Part shown: positions 8,809-18,005 of the stretch, one piece after another | Position numbering within the stretch: position 1 is the first letter of the stretch | Layout of the letters: each line of letters starts with the position of its first letter | From: Pseudomonas sp. | GTDB taxonomy: Bacteria > Pseudomonadota > Gammaproteobacteria > Pseudomonadales > Pseudomonadaceae | Direction of reading: 5' to 3' | Assembly (NCBI RefSeq): GCF_030698175.1 | Contig: NZ_JAUYNT010000042.1 | Location: 31,892-95,891 of the forward strand | DNA length: 64,000 bases | Notes under the pieces: model-generated | What the model saw: only the letters and a program-made list of their open reading frames with translations | What the model was told of the DNA's origin: nothing | Database searches by the model: none | Translations under genes and position numbers: made by a program

Positions 8809-11055
8809 TCAGAACGCGCGGCGTTCGAGGTTTAAACGCGCCGCTTCTTGCTGGTCAATCGGCTCCACGCGCACGGCGTTTTGCTTGAACGCTGGCTGGC
8901 GTGAATGGGGATCGAGCAGGCCCAAGGTCAGGCGGTTAACGCAGTCGTGAAAGTGGAAAGGCACGAACAACATGTCGCGACCGACCCGCTGGGTCAGCTG
9001 CACCATCACCACCGCATCGCCGCGCCGGCTGACCAGCCGCACATAGCTCTGGTGCTCGATGCCCAGCGCCTCGGCGGCGTCCGGGTTCATCTCCATATAG
9101 GGGGTGGGGCTGAACTTGTTGCAGTTGCCGATCTTGCCGGTACGGGTACGGGTGTGGAAATGCTCGACCACCCGCCCGGAGTTGAGCCAGAACGGGTACT
9201 CAGTGTCTGGGCATTCGTTGTTGTTGAAGAAGCGCACCGGAATCAGCTTGGCGCGGCCATCGTCGGTCTGGAAATGCCCATCGGTGTACAAGCGGCGCGC
9301 ACCGATAAAGTCCTGACGACGCTGCATATCAAAACTCAGCACCGGGCCTATGGCGGCCTCATCTAGCTGCGCCTGGGCCTCACTGTAGGGCCATTGGATA
9401 CCGCGCGCCGCCTCGATGCGGTCGTAGCTCATGCCGGAAATATCCAGGGTGCGGCCCTTGCCCTTGGACAACTCGCGCATCTCCTCGAACGCGCCTTCGG
9501 CGGTCTCGGGGAAGTGGATTTTATTCCGCTCGCTGAAGCGCTTGGCCATCTGATTGAAGATCCAGAAGTCCGGTTTGGAGTCGGCAAAGGGCGGCAGCAC
9601 GTTGCGGGTCAGGTTGACCCGCCGCTCGGTGTTGGTGTGGCAACCCTCCTTCTCGGCCCACACGGCGGCGGGGAAATACACATGGGCGTACTGGGTGGTT
9701 TCTACGTCCGAATAGACGTCCTGCACCACCAAGAATTCCAGTTTCTCCATGGCCTTGCGAATCCGTGGCTGGTTGGCCATGGAGGTCATGGGATTGGTCG
9801 CCACCAGCCACATGCCCTTGATCTCGCCGGTCTCGATGGCCGGGAAGATGTCGGTCTGCGCCAGGCCGCGTTTGGCCGGGAAGAAGCTCGGATCTATGCC
9901 CCAGAAATCCGCCACTGTGTTGCGGTCTTTTTCCTTTTCCAGCGCGCGGTAGCCCGGCAGGCCCGAGCAGGAGGACCACTCGCGGGTGCCCATGGCGTTG
10001 CACTGGCCGGTGATCGACAAACTGGTGCCGCCGGGAATACCGATATTGCCGGTGACCAGATTGAGGTTGTTGATATTGACCACGCCATCCGAGCCGTGAG
10101 TTGACTGGTTGATGCCCATGGTCCAGATGCTCATGGCGGTCGGCGCCTTGGCGTAGATGCGCGCCACGGTGCGGATGCGGTCTTCGTCGATGCCGCACAC
10201 ATGCTGGGCGGTCTTGGGGTTGTAGTCGGCCACCAGGGCGCGCAACTCGTCGATGCCGTTGGTGTGCGCGGCGATGTAGGCGTCGTCTTGCAGGCCTTCA
10301 TCGAAGATCACGTAGAGCATGGCGTTGATCAGCACGCAGTCGGTGCCCGGGGTGATCGGCAGATGGATGTCGGCAAATTGCGCCAGCATGGTCACCCGTG
10401 GATCGACCACTATCAGCGGGAAGCTGCGTTTCTCCAGCGCCTCTTTCAGGCGCCAGTAGATGATCGGGTGCTGCTCGGGCAGGTTGGAGCCGAACGCCAT
10501 CAAACAATGGGTGTGCTCGAAATCGTCGTAGCAACCGGGCGGACCATCCGAGCCGAACGAGCGCTTGTAACCGGACACCGCCGAGGCCATGCACAGGGTG
10601 GTATTACCGTCGTAGTTGTTGGTGCCGATTTGCCCACGCACCAGTTTGCCGAGGGTGTAAAACTCCTCGGTCAGCAGCTGGCCGGTGGAGACCACGGCGA
10701 AGGCATCGCGGCCGTATTTCTCTTGGATTTCCTTGATCTTGGCCGCGGTGGTGTCCAGTGCGCTGTCCCAGCTGGTCGGCTGAAATGGCAGGTGGGCCTT
10801 ATCGCGCGCAAGCGGCACCGTGCCGCGCCCCGGTGACTCGAACAGCTCGTGCTCCAGCAGGCCCTTGATGCACAGCTTGCCGCGATTAACGTCGGCGCCG
10901 GCATGGCCACGGCTGGTGACGATGCGGCCGTCCTCGCCCAACCCCAGCTCGATGGCGCAGCCAGTCGAGCAGTAGTTGCAGGTAGTGTATTTCCACTCTT
11001 TAACGGTTTTCACGGGGATGGCAATCGGCTTACGGTGTGTGCGACCAAAGATCAT
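8809..11055 (-). CDS. Molybdopterin oxidoreductase catalytic subunit (Nap/Nas/Fdh-like, DMSO reductase superfamily)
   Basis: A 748-residue protein. Its N-terminus has the [4Fe-4S] motif TTCNYCSTGCAIELG (C26, C29, C33) completed by C62 in GKLCIKG. The probable molybdenum ligand is Cys155 in NTTLCMASAVSGYK, a pattern shared with cysteine-ligated nitrate reductases and formate dehydrogenases rather than serine-type DmsA. HGSDGVVNINNLNL and TNPMTSMANQPR are cofactor-binding regions. A C-terminal molydop-binding domain covers about residues 600-740. No Tat signal is visible, so the active site is probably cytoplasmic. It heads the operon with the fused DmsB-DmsC gene. Nitrate or formate chemistry is possible, but the substrate cannot be fixed from sequence alone. 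Confidence 0.88.
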   Translation of the reverse strand: MIFGRTHRKPIAIPVKTVKEWKYTTCNYCSTGCAIELGLGEDGRIVTSRGHAGADVNRGKLCIKGLLEHELFESPGRGTVPLARDKAHLPFQPTSWDSALDTTAAKIKEIQEKYGRDAFAVVSTGQLLTEEFYTLGKLVRGQIGTNNYDGNTTLCMASAVSGYKRSFGSDGPPGCYDDFEHTHCLMAFGSNLPEQHPIIYWRLKEALEKRSFPLIVVDPRVTMLAQFADIHLPITPGTDCVLINAMLYVIFDEGLQDDAYIAAHTNGIDELRALVADYNPKTAQHVCGIDEDRIRTVARIYAKAPTAMSIWTMGINQSTHGSDGVVNINNLNLVTGNIGIPGGTSLSITGQCNAMGTREWSSCSGLPGYRALEKEKDRNTVADFWGIDPSFFPAKRGLAQTDIFPAIETGEIKGMWLVATNPMTSMANQPRIRKAMEKLEFLVVQDVYSDVETTQYAHVYFPAAVWAEKEGCHTNTERRVNLTRNVLPPFADSKPDFWIFNQMAKRFSERNKIHFPETAEGAFEEMRELSKGKGRTLDISGMSYDRIEAARGIQWPYSEAQAQLDEAAIGPVLSFDMQRRQDFIGARRLYTDGHFQTDDGRAKLIPVRFFNNNECPDTEYPFWLNSGRVVEHFHTRTRTGKIGNCNKFSPTPYMEMNPDAAEALGIEHQSYVRLVSRRGDAVVMVQLTQRVGRDMLFVPFHFHDCVNRLTLGLLDPHSRQPAFKQNAVRVEPIDQQEAARLNLERRAF

Positions 11056-11501
11056 GGAATGTCCTACTGACCGCTGTCTGGGCAGCGTTGCGAGATTTTG
11101 CGCAGGCGGTCAGTACCGCACCGGACGCAGGGCTGAGTGCTAATCAGCAAAAATCGCGCCGCTTCGCTTAAAGCCGCAGCAACAGCAGCCGGAGCGCCGG
11201 CACAGAGCAGCCGCTGGCGCCTTGACCAGGGACAATTCGCCACCGACAAGCGCCGATTTAAACGACCTAACCGCCAGGTGCAGGCTGTCGATGCAGGGCG
11301 CAACGCGCCAAAACGCAGCACGCACGCCCGCCAATGGTGCAAGTCGCAGCCTAACTGCACGGCCAAAACATCTGCATGTGTTCTGCATGTGCAGGGACTC
11401 GCCGGTTTTCATCCAATCACCCGCACAAGGAGCGCTGTATTGAGCGACTCTTCTATGCTCTATTGTGTACATATCTGCGCGCACGACAGGAGCCCATTAG
11501 C
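11056..11501. other. Divergent intergenic region between the molybdoenzyme operon and the CHASE4-GGDEF gene
   Basis: About 445 bases hold the promoters of both divergent units. I saw no good Anr/Fnr box, sigma-54 promoter or riboswitch. Short reading frames exist on both strands (for example 11140-11484 on the minus strand), but their composition looks like out-of-frame GC-rich DNA. Confidence 0.5.
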
Positions 11502-13541
11502 TTGCGTCTTAATAGTAAGATTGCCCTGATTCTGGTGGTGCCGATGCTGATCTTGATCGGGGCTTTCGCTTGGGCCATCCACTCCCAGGTGCTCGGTCGT
11601 TTCGCCGTCCTGGAGCGGGCGCAACAAGAGCAGAACCATCAGCGCCTGCTCGAAGCGATTAACAACGAACTCGACACCCTCAGCCGCATAGGCATTGACT
11701 ACAGCGGCTGGGACGACACCTACCAGTTCATGCAGGACCATAACCCAGACTATATTGCCGCTAATTTAACCCCAGGCACCCTCATCAACCTGCAGATCGA
11801 CGGCATTCTGCTGTTTGACCGCCACCAGCAACTGCAGACTCAACTCAACCTCGACAGCACCAGCAACAAGCCCACGCAACCGTCCAGCGAATTGCTGCAG
11901 CGCATCGCCGCCAACCTCGCCAGCCTGCCGGCAGATGCTCGCCAGCAAGGCATTCTCACGGTTCAGGGCCGTGCGCTAGCGTTAGTCAGCAGCCCCATCA
12001 CCGATAGCAACGGCGAACTTCCACCTTTAGGCACACTGGTGATGTTCAGGTACCTCGACCGAGGCGTCATCGACAACTTGGCCAAGCGGACCAAACTGAA
12101 CCTGCACTTTAGTCTCCTGCAAGGCCCCGGCAGCGCGACCATCGCCCCCGAGGTACTGGCGGCCCTGGCCCGGCAACCGCTGTGGCTGCAAAGCGACGAT
12201 CCCGACACGGCCTCGTCCTACTCCCTGTTTAACGACCTGATCGGCACGCCAGCCCTGCTGATACAAGTGAGCATGCCGCGCGACATCTATCACGAAGGCC
12301 TAGCCACTGCCAGACAGTTGCTGAGCTTTACCTTTGTGGCCTTGCTGGCATTCGTCAGCGCCACCTTCCTGGCCATTCACCGCACCGCCCTCAAACGTCT
12401 GACGCGTCTGAGCCGGGGCCTGGCCACCATCGGCAACAATAGCGCCAGCCATAAACGTCTGGAGACCCAGGGTAATGACGAAATCAGCCAGGTCGCCCGC
12501 GCGGTCAACGTCATGCTCGACGACCTGGATCTGGCCTTCGAGCAGCGTCGTAGCGCCAGTGAACGCCAGCGCGAACTCAATGCCCTGCTGGTACGCATCG
12601 CCACCGACGACTCGGTGTTGCATGGTGATACCACAGCGCTATTCGCCATCATGGCCGGCTCCCTGACCACCGGCGCCTCATTGGATGCCTGGAGCCTGTG
12701 GCTTGCGGCCCACGACGGGCAGAGCTTCGATTGCTTGCGCGCCTCAGCCGACGCCGCCATTGGCATGACCAGCGAGCAGCTCAGTAACGCCCTGACACAA
12801 CGCGAAAGCGGCCTGCCGAACCTGCTGCAATGCCAATTTGCCAGCCCGCAGCACCATGGTCTGATCCTGCCCTTTCACGTCGATTCACACCTGGCCGCCC
12901 TGTGCGTCGAAGCCCATGACCCGCAAGCCCTGTGCGAACCGGACGAGCGCGATTTTCTGCTGGCCGCGACCCGCTTGATCGAACGCGCGCTGTGCACCCA
13001 CTTTCAGAACCTGCGCGAGCAGGATCTGCGGCAACGGGCGGAAATCGACGGTTTAACCGGCCTGGCCAATCGCTCGATGTTTGAAATCGCCCTGATGCAA
13101 CACCTCGCTCAAGTGCGTGGCGACGCCGGCATGGTCGGCTTGCTGTTTATCGACCTGGATCACTTCAAGGCAGTCAACGACACCCACGGCCACGCCGCCG
13201 GCGACTGGCTGCTGTGCCAGGTGGCCGAGCGGCTGCGGGCCCAGGTGCGCGCCGATGATCTGGTGGCACGCCTGGGCGGTGACGAGTTCACCATAATCCT
13301 CAGCAACCTGCACAGCGGCGCCGATGCCGAGCGGATTGCCGAGAAGATTCTGCAGGCGCTGAGCCACCCTTTTCTGTACCAGGAGACGCCCTTACGCACC
13401 GGCGCCAGCATTGGTCTGGCCTGGGCACCGGAGCATGGCAGTAGCGTCGCCGAACTGGTCAAAGCCGCCGACCTGGCCATGTACAAGGCCAAGCAACACG
13501 GCCGCGGCAACTGGACGCAAGCGCAAAGCGGTAGCGCCTAA
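11502..13541 (+). CDS. Membrane diguanylate cyclase with CHASE4 sensor, HAMP and GGDEF domains
   Basis: The TTG start at 11502 has CAGGAGCC just upstream and gives MRLNSKIALILVVPMLILIG, a clean signal anchor; the longer frame from 11376 gives a nonsense-like leader. The 679-residue product has a periplasmic CHASE4 domain (IGIDYSGWDDTYQFM), a second membrane segment near residue 275 and a HAMP linker. A GAF-like segment follows. The C-terminal GGDEF domain has its signature at 592-596 (ARLGGDEFTI), preceded by an RxxD inhibitory site (RADD). It should make cyclic di-GMP. The signal sensed is unknown, and no EAL domain is present. Confidence 0.9.
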   Translation: MRLNSKIALILVVPMLILIGAFAWAIHSQVLGRFAVLERAQQEQNHQRLLEAINNELDTLSRIGIDYSGWDDTYQFMQDHNPDYIAANLTPGTLINLQIDGILLFDRHQQLQTQLNLDSTSNKPTQPSSELLQRIAANLASLPADARQQGILTVQGRALALVSSPITDSNGELPPLGTLVMFRYLDRGVIDNLAKRTKLNLHFSLLQGPGSATIAPEVLAALARQPLWLQSDDPDTASSYSLFNDLIGTPALLIQVSMPRDIYHEGLATARQLLSFTFVALLAFVSATFLAIHRTALKRLTRLSRGLATIGNNSASHKRLETQGNDEISQVARAVNVMLDDLDLAFEQRRSASERQRELNALLVRIATDDSVLHGDTTALFAIMAGSLTTGASLDAWSLWLAAHDGQSFDCLRASADAAIGMTSEQLSNALTQRESGLPNLLQCQFASPQHHGLILPFHVDSHLAALCVEAHDPQALCEPDERDFLLAATRLIERALCTHFQNLREQDLRQRAEIDGLTGLANRSMFEIALMQHLAQVRGDAGMVGLLFIDLDHFKAVNDTHGHAAGDWLLCQVAERLRAQVRADDLVARLGGDEFTIILSNLHSGADAERIAEKILQALSHPFLYQETPLRTGASIGLAWAPEHGSSVAELVKAADLAMYKAKQHGRGNWTQAQSGSA

Positions 13542-13551
13542 GTCCGGCTGC

Positions 13552-13600
13552 TAGCAACGCAGCATGGCCGAGCGCAGTAGTTTTTCAACGGCCTGTTAGA
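13552..13600. repeat. Solo end of a MITE-like repeat
   Basis: GCCGAGCGCAGTAGTTTTT followed by CAACGGCCTGTTAGAA closely matches the right end of the 245-bp element at 56815-57059 (ACCGAGCGCAGTAGTTTT, then CACACGGCCTGTCAGAA). In both places it abuts the 3' end of a minus-strand gene. Here only the end is present. Confidence 0.65.
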
Positions 13601-15260
13601 ACGCCTTGTCGCGATACACCTCTTCGCCACCCAGCAGAGTCCAGAGCACCTTGGCTTTGCCGATTTGTTGGGTCGGCAAATCGAAGATGTTCTGATCCAG
13701 CACCACCAGATCGGCCTGTTTACCGACTTCCAGCGAGCCGGTGCTCTGCTCTTGGCGCAGGGTGTAGGCGGCATCCAGGGTGTAGGCCTTAACTGCGGCG
13801 GCCAGGTTCGGCAGGCTGCGCTCGCCCAGGCTCAGGGCGTTTTGCATGATGCCCAGGGGCGACAGCGGGTTTACGTCCCAGTCGGAACTCAAGGTCACGC
13901 GGGCGCCGGAGTCATACAGCTCACGCATGGGCAGCATCCCGTGAGCGCGAGCACCGATTGCCGGTTCGACCTCCTTGAGCGCCGCCGCCGTGAAGTACGG
14001 GCTCGGCTGGAAATCGGCGATCACATTCAGCTGCTTAAAGCGCGGGATATCGACGTCATCCACCAATTCAACGTGGGTGATGCGGTGACGGCCCTGGCCG
14101 TCGGTGGCGTCGATGGCGTCCAGGGCATCGCTAACGGCCTGGTCGCCGATGGCATGGATATGCATATCAAAACCGGCCTTGGCCAGTTCGCGGCTGTAGC
14201 GCTCGAGACGCTCGGGGCTGAAGTAGTACAGGCCTTTCGGCTCAACCCCTGGCAGACTTTGCGCATAAGGCTTTTGCAGCCGTGCGGTGGTGTTGTGGAT
14301 GATGCCGTCGACATAGAACTTGATCTGGGTGACGCGCAGCAGGCTGTCATTATTGCCTTCGTCGTACATGGCCTTGAGATCGACCAACTGCTCGTCGTCA
14401 TCCAGGGTCGGGTAGGCCCACAGGCCCAACGCGGTACGCGCCTTCAGCTCGTCGTTTTTCGCGGCTTTCTGCCAGGCCTGCATATGCCCGCGACGCCAGA
14501 ACACCCGGGCATCGGCCACCGAGGTGATGCCGTTTTGCGCCAGCTCGTCCTGGCCAGCCAATACGGCCTGGTAATACACCTCGTCGAGCGCCTTGGACGG
14601 CGGCAAGGCTTTATCCAACGCCAGGTCACCGGCGTTGTCCAGCAGCAGGCCGGTGGCCTCGCCCGCCTTGTCGCGCAGGATCACACCACCGACCGGATCG
14701 GGGGTATCGGCATCGATGCCAGCCAGCGTCAGGGCTTTGGAGTTGAGCCAATAGGAGTGCGAAGTCTCCTCCATGATCGCCACCGGACGGTCGCTGATGA
14801 CGCTGTCGAGCAGTTCACGCGGGGTTTGCTTCTCGCCCAGCAGGCTATGCAGGGAGAAACCCCAGCCCTGCAGCCAGTCGCCATCATCTTTGTCATTGCA
14901 GGCCTTGATCTCTTGCAGCCACTGCGGCACGTCATCGGCCGCCTCGACTTTGCAATCGCCCTGGGCCTCGGATGAGGCGTCCAGCACGTGGGCGTGGGTA
15001 TCCTGAAAACCGGGTAATGCCAGGCGGCCTTCGAGGTCGACCTTCTCGGTTTCATCATCAACGTACTCGGCCACGTCCTCGTCATCACCGATGGCGACAA
15101 TGCTGCCGTCCTCGTCGATAACCATGGCGCTGGCCCACGGCTGCGCGGCATTCACCGTGTAGATTTTGCCGTTATGCAGCAGCCTAGTACCTGGCTCGGC
15201 GGCCAATACAGCGGCGCTGGCCAACAGCAATAGAGCGCTAATCGACAAGCGCAGGCGCAT
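13596..15260 (-). CDS. Exported YtcJ-like metal-dependent amidohydrolase
   Basis: A 554-residue protein starting MRLRLSISALLLLASAAVLA, a Sec signal peptide ending near AEPG. The ATG at 15260 has AGGAG at good spacing; an ATG two codons earlier sits too close to it. Metal-site motifs of the amidohydrolase superfamily are present: DTHAHV (H89, H91), HIHAIGDQAV in the middle and SSDWDVNPLSPLG late. It belongs to the YtcJ/NfdA-like group that hydrolyses amide or formamide bonds. Export to the periplasm is inferred from the signal. It follows the Tat-type agmatine-deiminase-like gene with a 59-bp gap, so the two may act on related nitrogen compounds. Confidence 0.88.
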   Translation of the reverse strand: MRLRLSISALLLLASAAVLAAEPGTRLLHNGKIYTVNAAQPWASAMVIDEDGSIVAIGDDEDVAEYVDDETEKVDLEGRLALPGFQDTHAHVLDASSEAQGDCKVEAADDVPQWLQEIKACNDKDDGDWLQGWGFSLHSLLGEKQTPRELLDSVISDRPVAIMEETSHSYWLNSKALTLAGIDADTPDPVGGVILRDKAGEATGLLLDNAGDLALDKALPPSKALDEVYYQAVLAGQDELAQNGITSVADARVFWRRGHMQAWQKAAKNDELKARTALGLWAYPTLDDDEQLVDLKAMYDEGNNDSLLRVTQIKFYVDGIIHNTTARLQKPYAQSLPGVEPKGLYYFSPERLERYSRELAKAGFDMHIHAIGDQAVSDALDAIDATDGQGRHRITHVELVDDVDIPRFKQLNVIADFQPSPYFTAAALKEVEPAIGARAHGMLPMRELYDSGARVTLSSDWDVNPLSPLGIMQNALSLGERSLPNLAAAVKAYTLDAAYTLRQEQSTGSLEVGKQADLVVLDQNIFDLPTQQIGKAKVLWTLLGGEEVYRDKAF

Positions 15261-15319
15261 AAACATTCTCCTAAAAAATGCAGGCCGGGCCGCATGGCCA
15301 GGCCTTTTCCAGTTAAGCA

Positions 15320-16444
15320 TCAAACCGCCGGCATGTTCTTGGTCACGCAGTGGATACCGCCACCGCCGGCGGCGATCGGGTCGATATTCACCTGTACCAC
15401 CACGCGGCCCGGATACAGCTTGGTCAGCAGATCCTTGGCAAACTTGTCGGCGGCGGCGTCGCCAAACTGCGGCACTAATACCGCGCCATTGATCGGCAGG
15501 TAGTTGATGTAACCAAGAGCAAAGTCCGGGTTGTTCTTGGTGTAGACGTTGCTGCGCACTTTCAGCGGTGGCGGCAGGGTGAACACCTGCAGCTTGTTGC
15601 CATCGGCATCGGTGGCGGCCTTGAGAATTTCCAGATGCTTGCGGGTTACCGCGTAGTCATAGGACTTGGGGTCGTTGTCGAGGTTGGCGATCACCACACC
15701 TTTAGAGGCGAAGCGCGCGTAAAAGTCGACGTGGGCGTCGGTGATGTCCTTGCCCTTGATACCCGGTAACCAGATGATCTTGCGCAGCCCCAGATTGGCC
15801 TTTAGTTCGGCCTCTATCTGGTCACGGCTCATGCCCGGATTGCGGTTGTCGTTGACCCAGCAGCTCTCGGTCATGATCGCCGTGCCGAAACCATCGATCT
15901 CGATGCCACCGCCCTCACCCGTCAGCTGACTGCTGATATAGGTGGCATTGGTCTGGTAGCTCAGCTCATCGGCCACTTTAGTGTCATTGGCGTGGGCCTG
16001 TTTATTGCCCCAACCGCTGAAGTTGAAGTCCACCAGGCCACGGCCGCCCTGATCATCGACCACGAAGCAGCCGCCGTAGTCACGTGCCCAGATATCGTCC
16101 AGCGCCACTGTGATGAACTTGATATTGCTGGTGCCACACTTGCTCTTGGCCAGCGATAGCTGGTTGGCGCGGCACAGCACCGTGACCGGCTGGTACTTGG
16201 CGATGGTTTTGGCCAGCAGCGCTACGCAGTTATTCACCGGCGTGGCCCAGTCCGCCCAGACCGATGACGAGGCGCCAAAGGACAGGAAGATCCGCTCCTG
16301 CAGTTCGTTCTCATCCGGCATGTACCAGCTGCCGGCGATGGCCGCCTGCAACTTGGGGGCATTCAGACCCAGGCCCATGGAGGCCACGGCACCAAGACCG
16401 GCGACGGCGGACAGCTGTTTAATAAAGCCACGACGTGTAGACAT
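15320..16444 (-). CDS. Tat-exported agmatine-deiminase-like (peptidylarginine deiminase family) enzyme
   Basis: A 374-residue protein whose N-terminus STRRGFIKQLSAVAGLGAV is a clear twin-arginine signal. The guanidino-modifying fold is marked by DDIWARDYGG (R121, D122), GEGGGIEIDG, DAHVDFYARF (His238) and GGGGIHCVTKN with catalytic Cys366. Cytoplasmic AguA makes N-carbamoylputrescine and ammonia from agmatine; this version should act in the periplasm. Agmatine itself is not proven: related enzymes act on other guanidino compounds or peptidyl arginine. Neighbours are a polyamine-binding protein upstream and an exported amidohydrolase downstream. Confidence 0.88.
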   Translation of the reverse strand: MSTRRGFIKQLSAVAGLGAVASMGLGLNAPKLQAAIAGSWYMPDENELQERIFLSFGASSSVWADWATPVNNCVALLAKTIAKYQPVTVLCRANQLSLAKSKCGTSNIKFITVALDDIWARDYGGCFVVDDQGGRGLVDFNFSGWGNKQAHANDTKVADELSYQTNATYISSQLTGEGGGIEIDGFGTAIMTESCWVNDNRNPGMSRDQIEAELKANLGLRKIIWLPGIKGKDITDAHVDFYARFASKGVVIANLDNDPKSYDYAVTRKHLEILKAATDADGNKLQVFTLPPPLKVRSNVYTKNNPDFALGYINYLPINGAVLVPQFGDAAADKFAKDLLTKLYPGRVVVQVNIDPIAAGGGGIHCVTKNMPAV

Positions 16445-16484
16445 GCGTTTATCTCACTTGTTTTTTATAGTTGCATTGCCTTAG

Positions 16485-16502
16485 AGCGCCGAACCTTCGG
16501 CG
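16485..16502. terminator. Hairpin between the polyamine-binding and deiminase genes
   Basis: GCGCCGAA and TTCGGCGC form an 8-bp perfect stem with a two-base loop. No T-run follows on the minus strand, so it is more likely an intercistronic or processing hairpin than a strong terminator. Confidence 0.4.
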
Positions 16503-16606
16503 CCCCGCCCCGCCGTCACTGGCGTACTGCTCCTTCTGTTAGCGCAGCAATTGCTGGGCTAAATCCGCACCGCGAGTCGGCCGCCATGACTGCGGCCGAT
16601 TTGTCA

Positions 16607-17713
16607 TCACTGGGCGGCGGTCTTGAACTTGGTCCAGGTACGCATGCGTGCGCGCATGGTTTTTTGTGGGATGTCGACCCCAGGAATCAGCCGCTCGTAG
16701 GTCGCGTCGGCCACGTAGATATCCGGGTTGCCAGTCATCAACGGGTCGACGCTGGCGCGGGCCTTGGCGTTGGAAGTCGGGTAACCGGTGAAGTTACTGA
16801 TGGCGGCCATGTTCTCTGGACGCATCACGAAGTTGATAAAGGCGTAGGCGTACTCGGGGTGCTTGGCGTCCAGCGGAATCGCCATGGTGTCCATCCACAC
16901 GGTGCTGCCTTCTTTGGGGATGCGGTAGCCGAAGTTGACTTTCTTCCCGGCAGACTCGGCGGCGCGTTGCGACTGGGTCATGTCGCCGCTGTAACCGAGC
17001 GAGAGGCACAGGTCGCCATTGACCAATTCGGTGGTCGGTTGCGACTGAAACTTGCGCACAAAGGGCCGCAACTTCATCAGGGTTTCTTCGGCGGCCTTCA
17101 AGTCCTCGGGCTCGCCACTGCGCGGTGGCCGACCGAGGTAATTGAGCACCACGGCCAGGACTTCATCCGGCGAGTCGATCAGCGAAATACCGCAATCTTT
17201 AAACTTGGCGGCCAGCTCGGGCTTGAACAGCATGTCCAGGCTGTGCACCGGCGCATCGGCCATGCGCTGGTTGATCATCTCGACGTTGTAGGTCAGGCCG
17301 ATGGTGCCCCAGGTATACGGCACCGTGGCCTTGCTGGCGTTGACGTAGTTGCCGTGCAGTTTCTGCAAGCCTGGCTCGATATCGACCAACAGCGGCAGCT
17401 TGGTTTTATCCAGCGTTTGCAAGGCGCCGGCACGCATCAAACGCTCACTGACGGTGTCGCCGGGGAAGATCAGGTCGTAACCGCTGTGACCCGACAGCAA
17501 CTTGGCCTCCAGGGTCTCGCTGCTGTCCATCACGTCGTAGGTCACCTTGATGCCAGTTTCGGCGCTGAACTTGGCGATGGTGTCTTCGGCAAAATAATCG
17601 GCCCAGTTGTACAGATGCAGGGTTTTCTCTGCCTCAGCGGCCTGCGCCGCCGGCATGGCCGCGCTGATGGCCAGGCTCAACGAACAGAGCAACAACGTGT
17701 GGGTAGCGTGCAT
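16607..17713 (-). CDS. Periplasmic polyamine-binding protein (PotF/SpuD family)
   Basis: A 368-residue protein with a Sec signal (MHATHTLLLCSLSLAIS, cleavage after AQA near residue 26). The mature start TLHLYNWADYFAEDTI is the PotF/SpuD signature. SGYDLIFPGD, VPYTWGTIGLTYN and SPDEVLAVVLNYLG line the ligand cleft in this family. Such proteins deliver putrescine or spermidine to an ABC permease, but no permease or ATPase gene is in this cluster. It may use a permease encoded elsewhere or act only as a sensor or scavenger. AAGGAA precedes the start. Confidence 0.9.
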   Translation of the reverse strand: MHATHTLLLCSLSLAISAAMPAAQAAEAEKTLHLYNWADYFAEDTIAKFSAETGIKVTYDVMDSSETLEAKLLSGHSGYDLIFPGDTVSERLMRAGALQTLDKTKLPLLVDIEPGLQKLHGNYVNASKATVPYTWGTIGLTYNVEMINQRMADAPVHSLDMLFKPELAAKFKDCGISLIDSPDEVLAVVLNYLGRPPRSGEPEDLKAAEETLMKLRPFVRKFQSQPTTELVNGDLCLSLGYSGDMTQSQRAAESAGKKVNFGYRIPKEGSTVWMDTMAIPLDAKHPEYAYAFINFVMRPENMAAISNFTGYPTSNAKARASVDPLMTGNPDIYVADATYERLIPGVDIPQKTMRARMRTWTKFKTAAQ

Positions 17714-17715
17714 GG

Positions 17716-17886
17716 TCAGATTCCTTGGGTGTTCCAGCGGGCGTTAATGGTTTTACCGTCCAGCGTTAGCAATGGGCCGCACATCTGCGGCCGACGGTCG
17801 CGGTAGATGCCCCAGCTCAGGCGCTCGTCGCGCATGGCCGCCGTGCGTGCCGCGCCAGTTGCTGCTGCATGACAAATGCCTTTCAG
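17716..17886 (-). pseudogene. C-terminal remnant of a probable carbon-nitrogen hydrolase
   Basis: A 57-codon frame without a convincing start ends two bases before the polyamine-binding gene. It reads ...RTAAMRDERLSWGIYRDRRP, then QMCGPLLTLDGKTINARWN. The pattern W-x-x-x-RDRRPxxYxxL resembles the C-terminal tail of nitrilase-family enzymes such as N-carbamoylputrescine amidase, with Cys where Tyr is usual. An in-frame TAA lies just upstream (17887-17889) and the divergent LysR gene leaves no room for the rest. I infer a deletion remnant of a gene that once preceded the binding-protein gene. Confidence 0.5.
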
Positions 17887-18005
17887 TTAAGTCATTGTGT
17901 TCACTGAAAACCGCCAGAGCGGCTACGACATCCATGCTAAGCCTGTAAAAATGGCGCAACAAACGATAGATTTAGCCGACAAATGATTAGCGAGGCTTAT
18001 CAGAC

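Noticed and set aside
11224..11237. TTGACCAGGGACAA as an Anr/Fnr box for the molybdoenzyme operon
   Set aside because: Three mismatches to TTGAT-N4-ATCAA, including core positions, and far from the start.
11140..11484. Minus-strand frame of 114 codons in the divergent intergenic region
   Set aside because: Arg/Cys-rich, no ribosome site and no recognisable motif.
16586..17806. Plus-strand frame of 406 codons opposite the polyamine-binding gene
   Set aside because: The minus-strand gene has a signal peptide and a full PotF pattern; the antisense product has no recognisable domain.
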